From Miltoncostaeaceae bacterium (GTDB lineage Bacteria; Actinomycetota; Thermoleophilia; Miltoncostaeales; Miltoncostaeaceae): a DNA stretch of 10,277 nucleotides. The stretch lies in NCBI GenBank assembly GCA_030598075.1, contig JAUVQP010000038.1:1-10277 (forward strand), in the 5' to 3' direction. The position numbers and the translations under genes were made by a program. Numbering within the stretch: the first letter of the stretch is position 1; the number at the start of each line of letters is the position of its first letter. Shown one piece after another: positions 5,593 to 10,277 of this stretch. The notes under the pieces are model-generated. The model did not search any database, was not told the origin of the DNA, and saw only the letters and a list, made by a program, of their open reading frames with translations.

Positions 5593-6894
5593 ATGGTGGA
5601 GCTCGATCAGGTCCTGCCCGAGTCGGCGGCGGTCAACGCGGACGGGCATCTCCAGATCGGCGGCTGCGACCTCGTCGAACTCGCGGAGAGACACGGAACG
5701 CCGCTCGTCGTCTATGACGAGGGGCAGCTACGCGCCGCCGCCGCGGAGTACCGCGACGGGTTCGCCGCAGACGGGTCGCCCGCCGAGGTCATCTACGCGA
5801 GCAAGGCCTACTGGGGCCTCGCGATGCTGCGCCTCGCGCGCGAGGAGGGCCTCTCGATCGACGTCGCCTCGGGGGGCGAGCTGTACGCGGCGATCCGGGC
5901 GGGCTTTCCGCCCGATCGCATCTACATGCACGGCAACAACAAGGTCGATCGAGAGATCGAGGAGCTTCTCGACGCCGGAGTGGGCACGGTCATCCTCGAC
6001 AACTTCGACGAGCTCGCCGCGCTCGGCGTCGCGGCGTCGGCGCGCGGCGTTCGGCAGCGGGTCATGGTGCGTGTGACGCCCGGCGTCACGCCGTCGACGC
6101 ACTCCCACATCTCGACCGGGCAGGTCGACTCGAAGTTCGGCTTTCCGTTGGCCGAGGGGCAGGCGGGGGCAGCCGTCGAGGCCGTTCGCGCGGCCCCGGG
6201 GCTGGAGCTCGTGGGGCTGCACGCCCACGTGGGCTCGCAGCTCCTGGACCTCGCGGTGTACGGCGCCACCGCGGACGCCCTGGCCGATCTCGCCGAGCGG
6301 CTGGGTTCCACAGACATCACGGCGGTAAACATGGGCGGCGGACTCGGCATTGCCTACACTCGCGACGAGAGGCCGCCCTCCATCGCCGAGTACGCTCGGG
6401 CGGTGTCCGGGGCCGTGCGCGATGCCTGGTCCGCGCGCGGCATGCCCGTCCCGCGGCTCCTCGTGGAGCCGGGGCGAAGCATCGTCGGGCGCGCCGGCGT
6501 CACGGTTTACCGGGTTGGAGGGCGCAAGGTCATTCCCGGCGTGCGCACCTACATCTCGGTCGATGGCGGCATGAGCGACCATCTTCGACCGATGCTCTAC
6601 GGCTCGGTGTACGAGCCCTTGGTGGCCAACCACGCCGACGGCGACCCCGCCGAGACCGTGCGCATCGTGGGCAAGCACTGCGAGAGCGGGGACATCCTGG
6701 TCCGCGAGGCCCACCTGCCGCTCGTGAAGGCAGGCGATCTCATCGCCCTTCCCGCAAGTGGGGCCTACGGGGTCTGCATGGCGTCCAACTACAACGGCGC
6801 CCCGCGGCCCGCCGTCGTGTTCGTCGACCGCGGGGCCGACCGGGTGGTGACCCGCCGAGAGAGCTACGCCGACATGCTCGCGCGAGACGCGTGA
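5593..6894 (+). CDS. lysA: Diaminopimelate decarboxylase
   Basis: 433 residues from ATG 5593. This PLP enzyme decarboxylates meso-2,6-diaminopimelate to L-lysine, the last lysine step, in the cytoplasm. The N-terminal alanine-racemase-like barrel carries the PLP lysine K71 (YASKAY), HGNNK (113-117), H210-A-H-V-G-S-Q, and the phosphate-binding GGGLGI (248-253) and EPGRS (292-296). The C-terminal domain has catalytic C363-E-S (KHCESGDIL) and GAYGVCMASNYN (390-401), with Y392 contacting PLP. Length and order are standard. Start: ATG 5593 fits the family N-terminus and the near-leaderless promoter. An in-frame GTG at 5554, preceded by GAGGA (5542-5546), would add 13 residues and cannot be excluded. 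The stop overlaps the hom start in GTGA, consistent with translational coupling. Confidence 0.96.
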   Translation: MVELDQVLPESAAVNADGHLQIGGCDLVELAERHGTPLVVYDEGQLRAAAAEYRDGFAADGSPAEVIYASKAYWGLAMLRLAREEGLSIDVASGGELYAAIRAGFPPDRIYMHGNNKVDREIEELLDAGVGTVILDNFDELAALGVAASARGVRQRVMVRVTPGVTPSTHSHISTGQVDSKFGFPLAEGQAGAAVEAVRAAPGLELVGLHAHVGSQLLDLAVYGATADALADLAERLGSTDITAVNMGGGLGIAYTRDERPPSIAEYARAVSGAVRDAWSARGMPVPRLLVEPGRSIVGRAGVTVYRVGGRKVIPGVRTYISVDGGMSDHLRPMLYGSVYEPLVANHADGDPAETVRIVGKHCESGDILVREAHLPLVKAGDLIALPASGAYGVCMASNYNGAPRPAVVFVDRGADRVVTRRESYADMLARDA

Positions 6895-8183
6895 GCGCCG
6901 ACTCGGTACGCATCGGTCTGCTCGGCTGCGGCACGGTGGGAAGGGCGGTGGTCCGCATGCTCGACGAGCACGGCGACACCATCGAGCGCGCCTCCGGCCA
7001 TCGTCTCGAGATCGGGCCGATCCTCGTGCGGACCCCCGGCCGGTCGCGACCAGGGATCGACCCTGGCCTGCTCACCGACGACCCAGCCCGCGTCCTCGAC
7101 GATCCCGGCGTGGGCATCGTGGTCGAGGTCATGGGCGGGATCGATCCGACGCTCGACTACCTGCGGCGTGCGCTCGAGTCGGGCAAGCCGGTCGTCACGG
7201 CGAACAAGCAGCTGCTCTCGCGCGAGGGCCCACGCCTTTTCGAGATGGCCGAGCGCTCGGGCACCGAGCTTCGCTTCGAGGCGTCGGCGTGCGCGGCGAT
7301 CCCCGTCATCAAGGTCCTCCGCGAGTCGTTGCTCGCCGCCGAGATCCGCGCCGTCACGGGCATCCTGAACGGCACCACCAACTACATGCTCACAGAGATG
7401 GCACGGGGAGGCCTGTCCTACGAGGCGTCGCTCGCCGCGGCTCAGCGACGGGGCTACGCAGAGGCGGATCCGACGGAGGACGTCAACGGGGCCGACGCCG
7501 CGGCCAAGCTCGCCATCCTCAGCTCGATCGCCTTCCACACCCGGGTGCGGTTCGATGACGTGCCGTTCGCCGGTATCGACGAGCTCTCCGCCGAGGACGT
7601 TGCCCACGCCGCGGAACTCGGCTTCGCCGTCAAGCTGCTCGCCGACGCGCGTCTCGTCGACGGAGGCGTGAGCGCGAGCGTCGCGCCGATGCTCGTTCCT
7701 CTCGGCCATCGGCTCGCGGCGATATCAGGAGCCGACAACGCTGTGCTGCTCGAGTCCGGCACCGCGGGCGAAATCATGCTCGTGGGCCCCGGGGCGGGCG
7801 GTTCAGAGACCGCGTCGGCGGTCGTGTCCGACGTCCTCTCGATCCTCGGCACCCACCGGGGCTCGTTCCTGCACAACGCGCTCGCGGACGCGGGGCGCCC
7901 GCTGCTCGGCGAGGACCAGGTCGAGTCCGCCTACTATTTGCGCCTGTCGGTCGCCGATCGCCCGGGCGTGTTGGCCAGCGTCGCCTCGATCTTCGGCGAG
8001 GAGGAGCTGTCGATTCGCACGGTCGTCCAGAAGGGCGAGGGCAGCGAGGCGCGCCTCGTCCTGGTCCTCCATCGTGGCTCGTCGGCCGCCTTCCGCCGCG
8101 CGGTCCGGAGGGTGGCGTTGTTGGACGATGTGCACGAGACCCCGGTCGTGCTGCGCGTGTTGGGCGCCGGCGCGGGCGGCTGA
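6891..8183 (+). CDS. hom: Homoserine dehydrogenase with C-terminal ACT domain
   Basis: 430 residues from a GTG that overlaps the lysA stop (GTGA, 6891-6894). The enzyme reduces L-aspartate 4-semialdehyde to L-homoserine with NAD(P)H, the branch point towards threonine and methionine. The Rossmann nucleotide-binding motif is GLLGCGTVG (9-17). K106 sits in VVTANK. The substrate-binding and catalytic region includes GILNGTTNYML (157-167), EADPTEDVNGADAAAK (191-206), with D202 and K206 matching the conserved catalytic Asp/Lys pair, and VGPGAGG (298-304). An ACT domain (about 338-425, beginning YYLRLSVADRPGVLA) is the usual site of threonine feedback in actinobacterial and firmicute enzymes. No aspartokinase domain is fused. 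There is no Shine-Dalgarno of note, so coupling to lysA translation is likely. Confidence 0.97.
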   Translation: MSADSVRIGLLGCGTVGRAVVRMLDEHGDTIERASGHRLEIGPILVRTPGRSRPGIDPGLLTDDPARVLDDPGVGIVVEVMGGIDPTLDYLRRALESGKPVVTANKQLLSREGPRLFEMAERSGTELRFEASACAAIPVIKVLRESLLAAEIRAVTGILNGTTNYMLTEMARGGLSYEASLAAAQRRGYAEADPTEDVNGADAAAKLAILSSIAFHTRVRFDDVPFAGIDELSAEDVAHAAELGFAVKLLADARLVDGGVSASVAPMLVPLGHRLAAISGADNAVLLESGTAGEIMLVGPGAGGSETASAVVSDVLSILGTHRGSFLHNALADAGRPLLGEDQVESAYYLRLSVADRPGVLASVASIFGEEELSIRTVVQKGEGSEARLVLVLHRGSSAAFRRAVRRVALLDDVHETPVVLRVLGAGAGG

Positions 8184-8190
8184 GTCCTCG

Positions 8191-9237
8191 GTGCCACAGC
8201 CTCTGATCGATCGCTACCGGGATTTTCTCCCGGTCTCGTCCTCGACCCCGGTCGTGTCGCTCGGAGAGGGGGCGACCCCCTTGGTGGAGCTGCCGCACCT
8301 GTCCGCCCGGACAGGCGCTCGGCTTCTCGCCAAGGTCGAGGGGGCGAACCCGACCGGCAGCTTCAAGGACCGGGGCATGACGATGGCCGTGTCGAAGGCC
8401 GTGGAGCAGGGCGCGGATGCCGTCATCTGCGCCTCGACGGGCAACACCTCGGCGTCGGCCGCGGCCTACGCGGCGCGCGCCGGCCTGCGCGCCGTGGTCC
8501 TCATCCCCGAGGGGAAGATCGCTGCGGGCAAGCTGGCGCAGGCCCTCATCCACGGTGCCCAGGTGCTCGCTCTCGACGCGGGATTCGACACCGCGCTCGA
8601 GATCGTCCGGCAGATCGTCGAGCGCCACAACGTGTCGCTCGTCAACTCGCTCAACGAGTACCGCATCGACGGCCAGCGCACCGCGGCGTACGAGATTTGC
8701 GACGAGTTGGGCGACGCGCCCGACGCGTTGTGCATCCCGGTCGGCAACGCCGGCAACGTCAGCGCGTACTCGCTCGGATTCGGGGCCTACCGCGATGCCG
8801 GCCGTACGAGGCGAGTCCCGACGCTGTTCGGCTTTCAGGCGACCGGCGCGGCTCCGCTGGTGTTGGGGCATCCCGTCGAGGATCCCGAGACCGTGGCGTC
8901 CGCGATTCGCATCGGCAACCCGGCGCGTGGCCAGCAGGCGCTTGGCGCGATGGAGTCGTCGGGCGGTCAGGTCGAGGCCGTCTCCGACGAGGAGATCCTG
9001 GAGGCCTATCGTCTGCTCGCGAGACGGGAGGGCGTTTTCTGCGAGCCGGCCTCGGCGGCCTCGGTGGCGGGCGCGCTCAGACGGGCCAGCAGCGGGGGTC
9101 TTCGGGCCGGCGCGACGGTCGTTTGCGTGCTCACCGGCCACGGCTTGAAGGATCCGACCACCGCGATCCAGGAAAGCGCCGCCGTGAAGGCGCTGCCGGC
9201 GCGGCTCGACGCTGTCGAGGAGGCCCTCTTTGGGTGA
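8191..9237 (+). CDS. thrC: Threonine synthase
   Basis: 348 residues from GTG 8191, 7 bases after the hom stop. The PLP enzyme converts O-phospho-L-homoserine to L-threonine. It has SLGEGATPL (23-31) near the N-terminus, the PLP lysine K59 in GSFKDRGM, CASTGNTSAS (80-89) and the phosphate-gripping GNAGN (185-189). The length matches the short, AdoMet-independent bacterial class that lacks the long N-terminal region of plant enzymes. The same frame is open further upstream inside hom, but that part has no family similarity and is antiparallel to nothing functional, so the GTG was chosen. The stop overlaps the thrB start by 8 bases. Confidence 0.96.
   Translation: MPQPLIDRYRDFLPVSSSTPVVSLGEGATPLVELPHLSARTGARLLAKVEGANPTGSFKDRGMTMAVSKAVEQGADAVICASTGNTSASAAAYAARAGLRAVVLIPEGKIAAGKLAQALIHGAQVLALDAGFDTALEIVRQIVERHNVSLVNSLNEYRIDGQRTAAYEICDELGDAPDALCIPVGNAGNVSAYSLGFGAYRDAGRTRRVPTLFGFQATGAAPLVLGHPVEDPETVASAIRIGNPARGQQALGAMESSGGQVEAVSDEEILEAYRLLARREGVFCEPASAASVAGALRRASSGGLRAGATVVCVLTGHGLKDPTTAIQESAAVKALPARLDAVEEALFG
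9217..9223 (+). promoter_or_regulatory. Shine-Dalgarno that sets the TTG start of thrB
   Basis: GAGGAGG at 9217-9223, inside the end of thrC, lies 6 bases before the TTG at 9230. It is among the strongest ribosome sites in the window and compensates for the weak start codon. Confidence 0.8.
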
Positions 9238-10156
9238 GGCCCTGACGATATCCGCGCCGGCCACGTCGGCGAACCTCGGACCGGGCTTCGACGCCCTCGC
9301 CGTCGCCCTCGATCTCAGCAACGTCATCACGGTCGTGCCCCGGCCCGGCCCGATCGAGGTCGCTGTGGAGGGCGAGGGCGCCGGCGAGCTGCCGAGCGAC
9401 GCGCACAATCTCGTCTGGCGGGCTCTGGCCATGGGCCTCGGCAACGTGGACGGCTACGAGATCCGCTGCCGCAACCGAATCCCGCTTTGTCGCGGCCTGG
9501 GCTCGTCGGCCGCGGCGGTGTGCGCGGGGCTCGTGGCGGCGAACGCCCTCGGTGGGCTGCGGTGGTCGCCCGAAGACATCCTCGCGCGCGCGGCCGAGAT
9601 GGAGGGCCACGCCGACAACGCCGCCGCCTGTCTGAAGGGCGGCATGGTGTCGGTGGCGCCGGACGCGGTCGCCGTACCGGTGTCCGTCCCCGACGATCTC
9701 TCCTTCGTCACGGTCGTCAGCGAGGCCCGCGTGTCCACCCACGAGGCGCGGGGGGCCCTGCCCACCACCGTACCCCTCGCCGACGCGGCCGCCACCCTCG
9801 GGCGCGCCGTCCAGCTCGTGCTGGCGCTCTCCGACGGCGACCTCGATCGGTTGCCCGCGCTCCTGGTGGACCGTCTCCACGAGCCCTCGCGCGAGGCGCA
9901 CGTGCCCGGGTTGCATGCCCTTCGCGCCTTGGTCGGCGACGGCGGCTGCCTCGGCGCGACGATCTCCGGGTCCGGTCCCACCGTTCTGCTCTGGGTTCGG
10001 GCGCATGCCGCCGAGAACGTCGCGAGGTCGGCGCTTGGAGTGCTCGCGGCCGAGGGCATCTCGGCAGACGTGGCCGTCCGCATCCCGGTGGCCGTGGGCG
10101 TGCGGGCCCGGTGGGGTGGCGCTCCCGATGCGCGGTTGGCCCGCGCCGTGGGATGA
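9230..10156 (+). CDS. thrB: Homoserine kinase (GHMP family)
   Basis: 308 residues from TTG 9230. The enzyme phosphorylates L-homoserine with ATP to make the thrC substrate. The N-terminal motif APATSANLGPGFDALAVALD (9-28) is diagnostic of homoserine kinase. The GHMP ATP-binding loop is P85-LCRGLGSSAAA (85-96), followed by EGHADNAAACLKGG (125-138), and motif 3 is GATISGSGP (242-250). Standard homoserine kinases have HPDN where this one has HADN (127-130), a small variation. Start choice: no ATG or GTG is available in frame near the conserved N-terminus, and the strong ribosome site at 9217-9223 points to the TTG. It overlaps thrC by 8 bases, and its own stop overlaps the folP start in ATGA, so translation of the three genes is probably coupled. 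Confidence 0.95.
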   Translation: MGEALTISAPATSANLGPGFDALAVALDLSNVITVVPRPGPIEVAVEGEGAGELPSDAHNLVWRALAMGLGNVDGYEIRCRNRIPLCRGLGSSAAAVCAGLVAANALGGLRWSPEDILARAAEMEGHADNAAACLKGGMVSVAPDAVAVPVSVPDDLSFVTVVSEARVSTHEARGALPTTVPLADAAATLGRAVQLVLALSDGDLDRLPALLVDRLHEPSREAHVPGLHALRALVGDGGCLGATISGSGPTVLLWVRAHAAENVARSALGVLAAEGISADVAVRIPVAVGVRARWGGAPDARLARAVG

Positions 10157-10277
10157 TTTGGCGGCACGCGGCGGGCGCTCTCGATTGCTCGCGCGGCCAT
10201 CTTGTCGGGATCGTCAACGCGACGCCCGACTCTTTCACCGACCAGGGTCGGTACTTTGGCACGGAGCGATCGGTCGC
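10153..10277 (+). CDS. folP: Dihydropteroate synthase, N-terminal fragment (runs off window)
   Basis: Translation from the ATG at 10153, which overlaps the thrB stop as ATGA, is open to the window end (41 codons plus 2 bases). After a short basic N-terminus comes LVGIVNATPDSFTDQG (residues 18-33). It satisfies the first dihydropteroate synthase signature, with the N-x-T-P-D-S-F-x-D pterin and pyrophosphate-binding loop. The enzyme condenses p-aminobenzoate with 6-hydroxymethyl-7,8-dihydropterin pyrophosphate on the way to folate and is the sulfonamide target. Methionine synthase-type pterin-binding domains share part of this motif, but the position of the motif close to the N-terminus fits FolP. 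Confidence 0.88.
   Translation, partial: MIWRHAAGALDCSRGHLVGIVNATPDSFTDQGRYFGTERSV

Noticed and set aside
5398..5694. N-terminal extension of the uracil-DNA glycosylase reading antisense to lysA
   Set aside because: The open frame is a by-product of high GC. Family similarity begins at the Met at 5397, and the extension would overlap lysA and its promoter.
8074..8190. Upstream extension of threonine synthase into hom
   Set aside because: The extra residues are a frame-shifted reading of the hom ACT domain; the conserved thrC N-terminus starts at the GTG at 8191.
7774..9444. 556-residue open frame on the minus strand across hom, thrC and thrB
   Set aside because: Antisense shadow of three well-supported genes; composition is Arg/Pro/Ala/Gly-rich low complexity with no recognisable domain.

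Overview
This window is high-GC bacterial chromosome, very roughly 70% G+C, almost wall-to-wall genes with short gaps and several 4- to 8-base gene overlaps. The lysA-hom-thrC-thrB order, frequent GTG starts, a lipoprotein of the LppM/DUF3153 type, an UdgB-type (family 5) uracil-DNA glycosylase and promoters that appear to leave little or no leader all suggest an actinomycete-like organism. Because the window also carries system I (CcmF-type) cytochrome c maturation genes, a deep-branching actinobacterial lineage such as Thermoleophilia or Acidimicrobiia is my best guess. That placement is inference. I see no mobile element, CRISPR array, rRNA or tRNA.

Layout. (1) Positions 1-2363 hold a plus-strand envelope group: the C-terminal part of ccmF, entering from before the window; a 99-residue CcmI/CcmH-like membrane protein; and a lipoprotein with an extra C-terminal membrane anchor. 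(2) A 195-base gap (2364-2558) carries a promoter candidate whose spacer contains a 16-base palindrome. It is followed by a pair of secreted M23 peptidases (2559-4694), one with a peptidoglycan-binding domain and one with an EnvC/CwlO-like coiled coil. A strong GC hairpin (4706-4738) lies 12 bases after the second stop. (3) A family 5 uracil-DNA glycosylase lies on the minus strand (4672-5397), its 3' end overlapping the M23 gene by 23 bases. (4) A second 195-base divergent gap (5398-5592) is followed by a compact plus-strand operon: lysA, hom, thrC, thrB and the first 41 codons of folP, running off the window end.

How the genes work together. lysA makes lysine from meso-diaminopimelate. hom makes homoserine from aspartate semialdehyde. 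thrB phosphorylates homoserine and thrC converts the product to threonine. All belong to the aspartate-family pathway, and the overlaps suggest translational coupling. folP (dihydropteroate synthase) adds a folate step. The M23 pair probably remodels the cell wall during growth or division. The ccm genes attach heme to exported c-type cytochromes.

I do not find an undescribed multi-gene system here. The most useful oddities are small: a likely non-AUG (AUC) start for the first M23 gene with a textbook Shine-Dalgarno; the palindrome inside its promoter; a terminator-like hairpin embedded in the opposing gene's coding end; a 13-base direct repeat at the M23-M23 junction; and folP at the end of a threonine operon.
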